This document shows, one piece after another, positions 6,828-16,243 of a stretch of 64,000 nt of DNA. The translations under genes were made by a program, and so were the position numbers. Position 1 is the first letter of the stretch; each line of letters opens with the position of its first letter. The notes below the pieces were generated by a model. The model was given only the letters and a program-made list of their open reading frames with translations. It was not told the DNA's origin and made no database searches. The DNA is from Dolichospermum compactum NIES-806. Lineage in GTDB: Bacteria > Cyanobacteriota > Cyanobacteriia > Cyanobacteriales > Nostocaceae. Location of the stretch: assembly GCF_002368115.1 (NCBI RefSeq), contig NZ_AP018316.1, positions 2,767,787 through 2,831,786 on the forward strand, in the 5' to 3' direction.

Positions 6828-9773
6828 ATGAAACTTATTAGAGTTTTTATAGGATGTTTGGGTTTGTGGCTATTCTTGGATATAGCTGCTCATTTGGGTG
6901 CGGAAATTTTTTGGTTTCAGGAAGTTGGTTATATAGAAGTATTTTTGCAAAGATTTTTAACTCAGGGGATTTTATGGTTGTTTGTTGTGAGTTTGAGTGC
7001 TGTTTACTTGTTAGGAAATCTCACTTTAGCTCAAAGGTTGAAATATCCCCCTTTTCCTAATTCTATTCCGGTACAGGAGATAAAAATTAGTCGAAAATTA
7101 ACAAGTTTTCTTAGTCCTCAGTATCCTAGAAATAATCAATCTCTTCAATGGGATAATTATACCAATAAAATTAAATTGCGATCGCTCTTGCCTCTCATAT
7201 TAGGGTTAATTTTTTTGGTGTGTCTGATGCTAACACACTATGGAAACGTTGCCCTCTCCTATTGGTTAGAGAAAGTTAATCAATCTAGTTTATCAGTACC
7301 ACTGTTATTTCGAGGAGAGATAATTTTACAGTTGGGAAGACAGATAATTTCTCAACCTTGGTCTTTAGGACTATTGGGGGGATTATCTATGGCTATATTA
7401 ATTTATAGCAAATTGTGCCTGGGAGCGATCGCTATTATTTTTAGTCTCTGTTTTGGCTGGATATTGTCTCAACATTGGGCAAAAATTCTCTTATCTTTTC
7501 ATCCTATTTCCTTTGATCATCCTGAACCATTATTTGGCAAGGATATCAGTTTTTATATTTTCCATCTCCCCATTTGGGAACTTTTAGGATTTTGGTTAAC
7601 AGGATTATCCCTATATGGTTGTATTAGCGTCATTCTCACCTATTTATTATCAGCAAATAGTCTCAGTCAAGCCGTTTTTCCTGGATTTTCTTCTCCACAA
7701 ATGCGCCATTTATCTGGCTTATCTGGCTGCTTAATGTTAGTAGTATCTTTAAATTATTGGCTGAGTCGTTATCAATTACTTTACTCGGTTCGCGGAGTGA
7801 GTTATGGAGCTAGTTATACTGATGTTAAAGCCCAATTACCAGCAGATACAATCCTATATATTTTATCAGCAGCTATAGCTTTATACTTATTATGGTTAAC
7901 TGTATTTTGGCAACAAAAATCTTCACCTCATCGCTGGGTAATTGCTGCTTTAAATATTTACATGACCTTGATAGTGACAGGTAATTTTATTGTACCTATG
8001 GCTGTACAAAATTTTATTGTTGAGCCAAATGAATTACAAAAAGAACAACCTTATATCATGCGAAATATCGCCCTCACTCGTCAAGCATTTAATTTAGATG
8101 TCATTGACTCTCAAATATTTAACCCCACAGGAAAACTTACAAAAGCAGATATTAACACTAACGACTTGACAATTAGGAATATTCGGCTTTGGGATCAAGA
8201 ACCATTATTGAAAACCAACCGTCAATTACAACAAATTCGCCCTTATTATAAATTTCCCGATGCTGATATTGATAGATATTTAATTGAAAATAACGGTAAT
8301 CAAGAAAAACAACAGGTACTAATTGCAGCCAGAGAATTAAATTATCCAGATGTTCCTCCCCAAGCACAAACATGGGTAAACCAAAATATGATTTACACTC
8401 ATGGTTATGGCTTCACTATGAGTCCCGTTAATACCGTTGCTGCTGGTGGATTACCAGAATACTTTGTCAAGGATATTAGTGAAAATGGTAGCGTATTAAA
8501 TACTTCTAGTGCCAATATTCGGGAAAGTATTCCTATCGGAAAACCCCGAATTTATTATGGAGAAATTAGTAATACTCACGTCATGACTGGGACAAAAGTT
8601 AAAGAATTAGATTATCCCAGTGGCAGCGATAATGTTTATAATACTTATGATGGGTTAGGTGGTATTTATATCAACTCTCTATGGCGAAGATGGCTATTTT
8701 CCATATATTTAAAAGACTGGAGAATGGTATTTACCACAGATTTTTTACCAGAAACTAAAGTATTATTACGACGGAATATTAACGAGCGAATTCACACAAT
8801 TGCTCCTTTTTTAAAATTCGATAGTGATCCTTATTTAGTTGTAGCTGATGCCCAAATAGATGGTCAAAATCAACAATTTCCTGGCAAAGAAAATTATCTT
8901 TATTGGATAGTTGATGCTTACACCACAAGCGATCGCTATCCTTACTCAGACACAGGTAAAAATAGTATCAACTATATCCGTAACTCTGTTAAAGTCGTCA
9001 TTGATGCTAACAACGGTACAGTCAGATTTTACATTGCTGATGCCAAAGATCCATTAATTACGGCTTGGTCAAAAATATTTCCTAAAATGTTTCAACCACT
9101 GAAGAATCTACCAGTCAATCTCCGCACTCATCTCCGCTATCCAGTAGATTATTTCAAAATTCAATCTGAACGCTTAATGATCTACCACATGACAGATACC
9201 CAAGTATTTTATAATCGGGAAGATCAATGGCAAATTCCCAATGAAATCTATGGTAACGAAAGCCGCAAAGTTGAACCCTACTATTTAATAACCAGTCTCC
9301 CCAACGTTTCCTTTGAAGAATTTATCCTCTTACTTCCCTACACACCCAAACAACGTACCAACTTAATCGCTTGGTTAGCAGCACGTTCCGACGGTGAAAA
9401 TTATGGCAAATTACTACTATATAACTTCCCTAAAGAACGTTTAATTTATGGACAAGAACAAATCGAAGCCAGAATAAATCAAGATCCAGTTATTTCTCAA
9501 CAAATTTCCCTCTGGAATCGTCAAGGTTCAAGAGTAATTCAAGGTAATCTTTTAATAGTTCCCATTGAGCAATCATTACTATATGTTGAACCAATTTATT
9601 TAGAAGCCACACAAAATAGTTTACCAACATTAGTCAGAGTAGTCGTAGCCTATGAAAATCGCATCATCATGGCACCCACCTTAGAACAAGCACTGCAAGG
9701 AATCTTTCAACCAGAACTGGCACCACCAGCAACTATTATTCGTCCCCTAGAAAACGAAATACCTCCTGGTTAA
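6828..9773 (+). CDS. UPF0182 family membrane protein
   Basis: A 981-residue protein of the UPF0182 (COG1615) family, whose biochemical role is unknown. The first about 400 residues contain seven or so hydrophobic helices. The rest is a large soluble domain with family-typical stretches such as ERLNYPDVPP-like AARELNYPDVPPQAQTW, MTGTKVKELDYPSG, and the C-terminal LVRVVVAYENRIIMAPTLEQ. It is probably an inner-membrane protein with a large periplasmic part. Full length for the family. The ATG follows a TTTTAGAA stretch without a strong Shine-Dalgarno. The downstream gene is separate by 78 bp. Confidence 0.88.
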   Translation: MKLIRVFIGCLGLWLFLDIAAHLGAEIFWFQEVGYIEVFLQRFLTQGILWLFVVSLSAVYLLGNLTLAQRLKYPPFPNSIPVQEIKISRKLTSFLSPQYPRNNQSLQWDNYTNKIKLRSLLPLILGLIFLVCLMLTHYGNVALSYWLEKVNQSSLSVPLLFRGEIILQLGRQIISQPWSLGLLGGLSMAILIYSKLCLGAIAIIFSLCFGWILSQHWAKILLSFHPISFDHPEPLFGKDISFYIFHLPIWELLGFWLTGLSLYGCISVILTYLLSANSLSQAVFPGFSSPQMRHLSGLSGCLMLVVSLNYWLSRYQLLYSVRGVSYGASYTDVKAQLPADTILYILSAAIALYLLWLTVFWQQKSSPHRWVIAALNIYMTLIVTGNFIVPMAVQNFIVEPNELQKEQPYIMRNIALTRQAFNLDVIDSQIFNPTGKLTKADINTNDLTIRNIRLWDQEPLLKTNRQLQQIRPYYKFPDADIDRYLIENNGNQEKQQVLIAARELNYPDVPPQAQTWVNQNMIYTHGYGFTMSPVNTVAAGGLPEYFVKDISENGSVLNTSSANIRESIPIGKPRIYYGEISNTHVMTGTKVKELDYPSGSDNVYNTYDGLGGIYINSLWRRWLFSIYLKDWRMVFTTDFLPETKVLLRRNINERIHTIAPFLKFDSDPYLVVADAQIDGQNQQFPGKENYLYWIVDAYTTSDRYPYSDTGKNSINYIRNSVKVVIDANNGTVRFYIADAKDPLITAWSKIFPKMFQPLKNLPVNLRTHLRYPVDYFKIQSERLMIYHMTDTQVFYNREDQWQIPNEIYGNESRKVEPYYLITSLPNVSFEEFILLLPYTPKQRTNLIAWLAARSDGENYGKLLLYNFPKERLIYGQEQIEARINQDPVISQQISLWNRQGSRVIQGNLLIVPIEQSLLYVEPIYLEATQNSLPTLVRVVVAYENRIIMAPTLEQALQGIFQPELAPPATIIRPLENEIPPG

Positions 9774-9851
9774 ATAGCTGATATTTCAACTCAGAATTAT
9801 ACTGATTTTAGTTTAAAATAATAAAATAAAATCTTCCCAGAAAATATAACT

Positions 9852-10172
9852 ATGCTATATCATTTAGATTTTCATGTTGAATACCCCGATAACATGAATC
9901 AACAAGAACTATTTGCCTTATGGAGTGAAGAAGCAGATGTCGCCCTCCAAGCCAAACAAGCCGGAATAGTGGTTGATTTATGGAAATGTGTTGGTACTCG
10001 TCGTGTAATTGTCATTGTTGATGTTCCCACTCCAGACACATTAGACCAAATTCTTCTAGACTTGCCTATCATGAAAAAAAACGGACAAAAAGTGCAAATA
10101 GAAGTAACACCTTTAAGAAAATATGAAGACTTCGCCGCTGATATCAAAGCTAGATTAAATAACCAGGAATAG
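9852..10172 (+). CDS. Muconolactone delta-isomerase-like protein
   Basis: A 106-residue protein with the muconolactone isomerase fold (dimeric alpha/beta barrel). The start MLYHLDFHVEYPDNMNQ and the spacing LWSEEADVALQAKQAG followed by LWKCVGTRRVIVIVDV fit that family. In cyanobacteria no beta-ketoadipate pathway is expected, so the enzymatic role is doubtful; a small-molecule-binding or stress role is possible. No pathway neighbours support the named reaction. Single gene, 78 bp after the UPF0182 gene on the same strand, so co-transcription is possible. Confidence 0.8.
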   Translation: MLYHLDFHVEYPDNMNQQELFALWSEEADVALQAKQAGIVVDLWKCVGTRRVIVIVDVPTPDTLDQILLDLPIMKKNGQKVQIEVTPLRKYEDFAADIKARLNNQE

Positions 10173-10214
10173 GTAGAACACCAATTTAATAACCTGTAAA
10201 ATGGCAATTTCCCG

Positions 10215-10299
10215 TAGGGGCAATGCCCCCGTGCTTGCCCCTAAAACCCTATCATGACAACCACAGGGGGTAAGGGCAACAACAGGGGGATTGCCCCTA
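10215..10299. repeat. TAGGGGCAAT inverted repeat
   Basis: TAGGGGCAATGCCCCCGTG and CAGGGGGATTGCCCCTA face each other about 50 bases apart. A related GTAGGGGCGCAGGGTCTGCG element follows at 10620. These dispersed hairpins occupy the 10173-10726 gap; the rest of that gap is AT-rich and shows no gene. Confidence 0.65.
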
Positions 10300-10726
10300 G
10301 GATGCAATTAATGTAATTTAAAACCCTATTACCAACTGTATTTTTAATATCTACGTACTACTTCAGGTATATATTCACAGAATCAAAAACAAAACTATTG
10401 ACAGAGATAACTAATCTTTACTTTTGATAAACCTATAATCAGAAGCCATATACAGCTTTACCCAAACCAATCATAGACTTAAATTAAAAGTTTCAAAATC
10501 GAACATCAGTCACAATTAAAACAGACTTTATATTGAGGGGTTTGCCACTTGGTTCTGTCACATTTGTCAATTACAGCGCTTTCTGATGCTATCAGGTACA
10601 GTTTTTTATCACAAAACCCGTAGGGGCGCAGGGTCTGCGCCCTCCATTATGTCCTGCGCTCTTCATTGTATTCCATGAAAACGAAAATTGTTGTAAGAAC
10701 CATTATAGATAATTAAGGAAAATAAG

Positions 10727-11122
10727 ATGTATATAGATCAGGTATTGGGAAACACATTTATGACTGACAATACCAACTTGTCTATTGCTCAAGGTGCAGT
10801 TCAACAAGAAAAAGTCCAAGTGCAATATCACAACATCCAAATACCAGATTTAGCACTATCTTTAGCTCCTTTGGGATTTATTTTTGTTTGGGCTATTTTT
10901 CTCCTGCTTTTTCATAAAATCCGCACCAATACAGATGATAAAGTATGCGTAAAAAATAAAATTCTACAAAAAGTCCCCTGTAAAAAATGTCAATTTTTTG
11001 CCAATAACCATTATTTAAAATGTGCCGTCAAGCCTGATACTGTTCTCACAGAAGAAGCCATAGACTGTTCTGAATACGTGCCTAAAAAAGTTAGCTTTTC
11101 CCATAAAAATTTATTTCGCTAA
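10727..11122 (+). CDS. Small membrane protein with cytosolic Cys-rich tail, unknown function
   Basis: A 131-residue protein I cannot assign. Residues about 46-63 (LAPLGFIFVWAIFLLLFH) form one membrane helix. The C-terminal half has four or five cysteines: VCVKNK, then PCKKCQFFANNHYLKCAVKP, then DCSEYVPKK. The CxxC-x(11)-C-x(17)-C spacing could bind zinc or an Fe-S cluster. ATG 10727 has an AAGGA Shine-Dalgarno nine bases upstream; an internal ATG at 10757 is possible. A hairpin terminator shared with convergent crtH follows. Confidence 0.72.
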   Translation: MYIDQVLGNTFMTDNTNLSIAQGAVQQEKVQVQYHNIQIPDLALSLAPLGFIFVWAIFLLLFHKIRTNTDDKVCVKNKILQKVPCKKCQFFANNHYLKCAVKPDTVLTEEAIDCSEYVPKKVSFSHKNLFR

Positions 11123-11127
11123 ATACC

Positions 11128-11164
11128 AGATTCCCAACTTCTTTAAGAAGTCGGGGATCTTTTT
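11128..11164. terminator. Bidirectional hairpin terminator between convergent genes
   Basis: GATTCCCAACTTCTTT pairs with AAGAAGTCGGGGATC and is followed by TTTTT. It sits between convergent stops. The same palindrome family occurs at 16183. Confidence 0.75.
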
Positions 11165-11169
11165 CCCAG

Positions 11170-12675
11170 CTATTTTCTCAGTTGTAAATCTACTCCAATC
11201 CGATGAGCGCAAGCAAACCCAGAAAAAGCTACTGCATTCAAACCTTGTCCGGGGAATGTACTATCTCCTACACAATACAAATTAGGAATCACAGTGCGAT
11301 TGAAAGGCATTCCCAATAACCCCCACAACTTACGTTTAGGTATTGGTCCATAAGTGCCGTCTATCCGTTGTAAAAAGCGTCTGTGAGTACGTGGAGTCCC
11401 GATTTCTAAATAATCTAACCCAGCATCTAGGGCAGGAAAAATTGTTGCTAATCTGTCAATAATTTGCCCCGCTGCTATTTCTTTTTTAGCCGTATACTCG
11501 CTTTCGCAAAGTCCTTGCCAATTACTAATCGAGTCAGGTGTAAAGGCATGAATAATATGATATCCTGGTGGTGCTAAATCCAGGTCAAGTAGGGTAGGAA
11601 TAGAAACAAAAATTGTTCCTGTTGCTGTGGTCATTTCCTGCCAATCTGTTAATAAAATATGATGACATTCTGTTCCTACAGGTAAAACTGATGCTTTTAC
11701 CCCTATATGCAAGCTTAGAAAACTAGGTGATTTTATATATCGTTGTTGCCAATTTTTTTCTTTAACTGGCATTTTTTCGGCTGGTAGTAGTTTTGTAAAG
11801 GTGTCCCAGCGTGTGGCATTAGATACTATTTTTTTACCATAATAAACTTGACCATTTGCTAATTGTACACCTACAGCTTTTCCCTGTTTGGTGATGATTT
11901 TTGTGACTCGTGCTTGGTATTGAATTTCACCCCCAAATTGTGCTAAACCTGTCACCAATTTTTCGGCAATTTTCCCAACTCCACCTTTGGGATAATTAAC
12001 TCCCCCATAATGTCTATCAGAAAAAACCATGCCAGCATTAATCATTGGTGTCATGTCCGCCGGAACTACTGACCAGCAATAACACTCGATATCAATAAAC
12101 TTTAATAGCTGAGGATCTTGAATATACTTTCTTGCTACTTCTCCTACATTTAAGGGTAAATATTTGGCTAAACCTAGACAAGCTAATGGATTTTTGAGAA
12201 ATACTCGGAGAAGATATTTAGGTTCTTCTAATGATAATAATTCAATATTATTCAGGCAATTAAAAACCTTTTGACATTCATCATAAAATCTTCTGATTCC
12301 CTTGGCTTCGTGGGGAAAATAAGCAATTATATCTTGGAGAAATTTTTCATAATCTCTATCAATTTTTAAGTCCAAACCATCAGGTAAATGATAGTGAATC
12401 TGGACAGAATCGGGAATGGTTTCCAGATTAACATTGACTGCATCTAAGGCACGGGTGAGTAAGTTGGTTGTTCCTTTATTTCCCATACCAAAAATCATTG
12501 ATGCACCAACATCAAATGTATATCCTTGGCTTTGAAAATAACCGGCACTACCACCAGGAATGAGATAACTTTCAAAAACTATAACTTTTGCACCTTTGGC
12601 TGCTAATTGGGTGGCTGTCACTAAACCACCAATACCAGAACCAATAATAATGACATCAAATAATTCGGAATTCAT
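11170..12675 (-). CDS. crtH: Carotenoid isomerase (prolycopene isomerase)
   Basis: A 501-residue FAD enzyme of the CrtISO/CrtH group that converts poly-cis-lycopene to all-trans-lycopene in carotenoid synthesis. The dinucleotide-binding motif is IIGSGIGGL at residues 10-18. The segments FESYLIPGGSAGYFQSQGYTF, CYCWSVVPADMTPMINAGMV and the C-terminal YCVGDSTFPGQGLNAVAFSG agree with CrtH rather than with phytoene desaturases of the CrtI or CrtP type. Full length. It stands alone, convergent with the preceding small gene. The product should be membrane-associated in the thylakoid. Confidence 0.9.
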   Translation of the reverse strand: MNSELFDVIIIGSGIGGLVTATQLAAKGAKVIVFESYLIPGGSAGYFQSQGYTFDVGASMIFGMGNKGTTNLLTRALDAVNVNLETIPDSVQIHYHLPDGLDLKIDRDYEKFLQDIIAYFPHEAKGIRRFYDECQKVFNCLNNIELLSLEEPKYLLRVFLKNPLACLGLAKYLPLNVGEVARKYIQDPQLLKFIDIECYCWSVVPADMTPMINAGMVFSDRHYGGVNYPKGGVGKIAEKLVTGLAQFGGEIQYQARVTKIITKQGKAVGVQLANGQVYYGKKIVSNATRWDTFTKLLPAEKMPVKEKNWQQRYIKSPSFLSLHIGVKASVLPVGTECHHILLTDWQEMTTATGTIFVSIPTLLDLDLAPPGYHIIHAFTPDSISNWQGLCESEYTAKKEIAAGQIIDRLATIFPALDAGLDYLEIGTPRTHRRFLQRIDGTYGPIPKRKLWGLLGMPFNRTVIPNLYCVGDSTFPGQGLNAVAFSGFACAHRIGVDLQLRK

Positions 12676-12899
12676 AATTTGTAATTTAATCCAAAAAAGA
12701 GGGAAAAGTCTGCTGCTGCTGACTAATCCCGCCTGCCGATCCTTTAAAGAGAGGAGAACACTTGAAAATAATATAACTCAGATTGAGAATCTTTGTCAAC
12801 TATTAATGAGAAGATTTATCAATAAAATATATTTACTCCTGACTCCCTCCTGGGCGCAGTCCCTTCGCCCCTACTCCAGCTTTCTTCTTTCTTCTTTCC

Positions 12900-13022
12900 A
12901 GGACTTACGCAACCGACACATTGGTAGGGTGCGTCAGACTGCATAAGTCCTGCCAATAAACAGATTATTGATATCTGACGCACCCTACAACAGATGTTTA
13001 GTGTGACACTTGCGTAAATCCC
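12900..13022. repeat. Nested inverted-repeat element, copy A
   Basis: Outer ends GGACTTACGCA and TGCGTAAATCC enclose a second inverted pair, TAGGGTGCGTCAGA and TCTGACGCACCCTA. Closely related copies lie at 50566 and 55555. It is non-coding and fills much of the crtH-sbcC gap (12676-13150), whose remainder holds the small ORF at 13079. Confidence 0.75.
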
Positions 13023-13078
13023 AATATTGTAAATTTTTGTAAAATTGATGTCTTCAAGACTAGAAACCTGCTAATTAC

Positions 13079-13150
13079 ATGACTAAACTAAAAACTAAGT
13101 GCATCTGTACTGTTAACAATCAAAATTGTAAATGTGGCACTATAGTCTGA
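13079..13150 (+). CDS. Possible 23-residue Cys-rich peptide abutting sbcC
   Basis: The frame reads MTKLKTKCICTVNNQNCKCG plus TIV, then TGA directly followed by the sbcC ATG (TGAATG), an arrangement that suggests translational coupling. It has four cysteines as CxC and CxC, like a metal-binding peptide. No clear Shine-Dalgarno precedes it, and a 72-base frame can arise by chance, so it is only a candidate upstream ORF. Confidence 0.35.
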   Translation: MTKLKTKCICTVNNQNCKCGTIV

Positions 13151-16100
13151 ATGATCCCAGTCCAACTTATCATTAAAAACTTTCTCAGTTACCGTGACGC
13201 AAGTTTAGATTTTAGCGGCTTGCATACGGCGTGTATTTGTGGTTCTAATGGTGCGGGAAAATCTTCCCTTCTAGAAGCTATCACTTGGGCAATTTGGGGT
13301 GAAAGCCGTGCTAATGTTGAGGATGATGTGATTCATTCTGGTGCGAAAGAGGTCCGAATTGATTTCACTTTCCAAAGTGGTCAGCAAACTTATCGGGTAA
13401 TTCGCAACCGGGTTAGGGGTGGAACTAGTATTTTAGAATTTCAAATTGAAACTCCTACTGGGTTTCGTCCTTTGACGGGTAAGGGATTAAAAGCCACTCA
13501 GGATGTCATTCTTGAACATATTAAGCTAGACTATGAGACTTTTATCAATTCTGCTTATTTGCGTCAGGGAAAAGCCGATGAATTTATGCTCAAACGTCCT
13601 GCTGAACGCAAGGAAATTTTAGCAGAGTTATTGAAACTAAATCAGTATGATGAGTTGGAAGAACGAGCCAAGGATAAAGCTAAACTTTATAGAATCCAAG
13701 GAGAAGAGTTAGAAAATTCTTTAGCAAATATCAAAATTCAACTCCAACAACGGGAAATAACGGAAATTCAACGCATTGAGTTAGAAAAACAACTAAGTAA
13801 TTTACAACAGGTGCAAGCTTTTGAAAATATTCAATTACAAAGTTTACAGGTTATCCAACATCAAAGACAAAGTTGGGAACAGCAATTAAATTTTGTGCGG
13901 CAACGATATGATAATCTGAGCCAAGATAGCGATCGCTTACAACAAGAACAAATAGCCGTAAAATACCAATTAGCAGATTTAGAAAAGATTATCAATCAAC
14001 AAACTGACATTCAAGCCGGTTATACTCAATATCAAAATCTGCAATCTCAAGAAGAAATCTTTGCTGCTAAATTTGAACAACATACCCGCGCTACCAATTT
14101 AAAACAACAAAAACAACAACAACTATATAAACAAACTCAAGATTTAGAACGTCAATTACAACAAGCCCAAGCTCAATTATCAGCTTTAGAACAGCAAGAA
14201 CAAGAAATTACTCAAACCCTGAGTAAATCTGGGGATATTGAAACAGCTATATTACAATTAAATACCGCCCGTCAGCATTTGACTAACTTAGATCAATTAC
14301 AAATGCAGGTAACACCATTATTACAACAAAGAGCCAGGTTACAAACTCAATTAGATCGCACTCATGCCAGTTTAGTCGCGCGATTAGAGCAAATGCAAGT
14401 CACAGAAAAACAATTACAAAATCAACATCACCGACAACCCCAATTACAACAAGCAGTAATAGAGATAGGAACGCAAATTGAAGAATTAGAAAAAAAGCGC
14501 GTTTATCTCCAAAGAGTCCAAGAAAAAGGACAGGAAAGACGACATTTTATTGAACGTTTGCAAGCCCATCAACGAGATTATGAAAGGTTGTTAGGAGAAC
14601 TAGAACAAAAATTGCAAATGTTACAAAATCCCGATGCTAGTTGCCCTTTGTGTGAACGTCCTTTAGATGAACATCATTGGAGTAAAGTTATCGAAAAAAC
14701 CCAATTAGAATATGAAGATACTCAAGGACAATTTTGGGTAGTGCGGGAACAACTTGCAGTTTCAGATCGAGAAATTCAGGTACTTCGACAGGAATATCGA
14801 GAAATATCTCAAAAATTATCAGGTTATGATTCATTGCGAGAACAACGGGGACAATTAGCCGCACAGTTAGAAGCTACAAGTGATGTCCAACAACAGTTAC
14901 TACAAATTATTGCCCAAAAAGAACATTTAGAACGTTCTTTAGAAAGTGGTGATTATGCCCCCGAAAAACAAATAGAAATTCAGCAATTAGATCAATCTCT
15001 TCAACAACTTAATTATAGTGAACAAGACCACGCCCTTGCCCGCAGTGAGGTGGATAAATTACGGTGGGCAGAAATTAAACAAGGACAAATTAAGGATGCC
15101 TTAAAACGCCAAGCACAACTAACAGCTAAAAAGCCAGAATTAACAGGGAATATTACTCAATTACAATGGCAACTGCAACAGGGACAAACTGATTCTGATT
15201 GTGCCAAAGAAATTGCTAATTTAGAACAGCAAATTGCGGAAATTGCCTATAGTTCTGAACAGCATAATTATTTGCGTCAAGGTGTGCGACAAGGGCAAGT
15301 TTGGCAATTACGTCATCAACAATTATTATCAGTACAAGCACAATATCCGCAATTACTTAATAAAAGTCAACATTTAGAAGATTCATTGCAAAGAATCCTG
15401 AAAGAAAGAGAAATATTAACTCAAGAAGTTGATAATATTGTTAAACAATTATTTGATAGTGCCAACCCCACAGCCCAAATTAATAATTTAGAACAACAAT
15501 TAGCAAACCGCAGACAGGAACTAGATAATAAAATATCTCAGTTAGGGCAATTAAAACAAATGTCCCTGCAATTGGCAACTTTACAAAATCAGTATGAACA
15601 AGGAATACAACAATTACAAAATTGTAAACAACAACAGCGTGTGTATCAAGAATTAGCCCAAGCTTTCGGCAAAAATGGGATTCAAGCTTTAATGATTGAA
15701 AATATTTTACCTCAACTGGAAGCAGAAGCCAATCAACTACTTTCTCGATTGAGTGCGAATCAATTTCACGTCCAATTTATTACCCAAAAAGCCGGACGCA
15801 GTGGCAAATCCAGTAAGAAAAATGCCAAATTAATAGATACATTAGATATCTTAATTGCTGATGCTAGGGGAACGAGATCCTATGAAACTTATTCAGGAGG
15901 AGAAGCTTTTAGAATTAACTTTGCCATTCGTTTAGCGTTGGCAAAATTATTGGCACAAAGAGCAGGGGCATCATTACAATTATTAGTAGTAGATGAAGGT
16001 TTTGGGACTCAAGATGGGGAAGGATGCGATCGCCTAATTGCCGCCATTAACGCCATATCCGCCGATTTTGCCTGTATTCTTACTGTCACCCATATGCCTC

Positions 16101-16177
16101 ACCTCAAAGAAGCCTTCCAAGCCAGAATAGAAGTGAGTAAAAACCAGCAAGGTTCACAGTTACAATTATTGATGTAA
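13151..16177 (+). CDS. sbcC: SbcC/Rad50-type exonuclease subunit
   Basis: A 1008-residue SMC-like ATPase, partner of the SbcD nuclease in processing hairpins and double-strand ends. Walker A is GSNGAGKSS at residues 31-39. Two long Gln/Glu-rich coiled coils flank the zinc hook Cys498-Pro-Leu-Cys501. The C-terminal lobe has the signature YSGGEAFRINFAIRL and Walker B LLVVDEGFGTQDGEG. sbcD is not in the window. The start codon abuts the stop of a short Cys-rich ORF. A perfect hairpin terminator follows the stop. Confidence 0.92.
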   Translation: MIPVQLIIKNFLSYRDASLDFSGLHTACICGSNGAGKSSLLEAITWAIWGESRANVEDDVIHSGAKEVRIDFTFQSGQQTYRVIRNRVRGGTSILEFQIETPTGFRPLTGKGLKATQDVILEHIKLDYETFINSAYLRQGKADEFMLKRPAERKEILAELLKLNQYDELEERAKDKAKLYRIQGEELENSLANIKIQLQQREITEIQRIELEKQLSNLQQVQAFENIQLQSLQVIQHQRQSWEQQLNFVRQRYDNLSQDSDRLQQEQIAVKYQLADLEKIINQQTDIQAGYTQYQNLQSQEEIFAAKFEQHTRATNLKQQKQQQLYKQTQDLERQLQQAQAQLSALEQQEQEITQTLSKSGDIETAILQLNTARQHLTNLDQLQMQVTPLLQQRARLQTQLDRTHASLVARLEQMQVTEKQLQNQHHRQPQLQQAVIEIGTQIEELEKKRVYLQRVQEKGQERRHFIERLQAHQRDYERLLGELEQKLQMLQNPDASCPLCERPLDEHHWSKVIEKTQLEYEDTQGQFWVVREQLAVSDREIQVLRQEYREISQKLSGYDSLREQRGQLAAQLEATSDVQQQLLQIIAQKEHLERSLESGDYAPEKQIEIQQLDQSLQQLNYSEQDHALARSEVDKLRWAEIKQGQIKDALKRQAQLTAKKPELTGNITQLQWQLQQGQTDSDCAKEIANLEQQIAEIAYSSEQHNYLRQGVRQGQVWQLRHQQLLSVQAQYPQLLNKSQHLEDSLQRILKEREILTQEVDNIVKQLFDSANPTAQINNLEQQLANRRQELDNKISQLGQLKQMSLQLATLQNQYEQGIQQLQNCKQQQRVYQELAQAFGKNGIQALMIENILPQLEAEANQLLSRLSANQFHVQFITQKAGRSGKSSKKNAKLIDTLDILIADARGTRSYETYSGGEAFRINFAIRLALAKLLAQRAGASLQLLVVDEGFGTQDGEGCDRLIAAINAISADFACILTVTHMPHLKEAFQARIEVSKNQQGSQLQLLM

Positions 16178-16182
16178 TACCC

Positions 16183-16215
16183 AGATCCCCGACTTCTCCA
16201 AGAAGTCGGGGATCT
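16183..16215. terminator. Perfect hairpin after sbcC
   Basis: Two 15-base arms (AGATCCCCGACTTCT and its exact inverse) with a 3-base loop, five bases after the sbcC stop. It is the same family as the palindrome at 11128 and so also counts as a dispersed repeat. Confidence 0.75.
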
Positions 16216-16243
16216 ATAATCATCTATATCCAATTATCTACTA

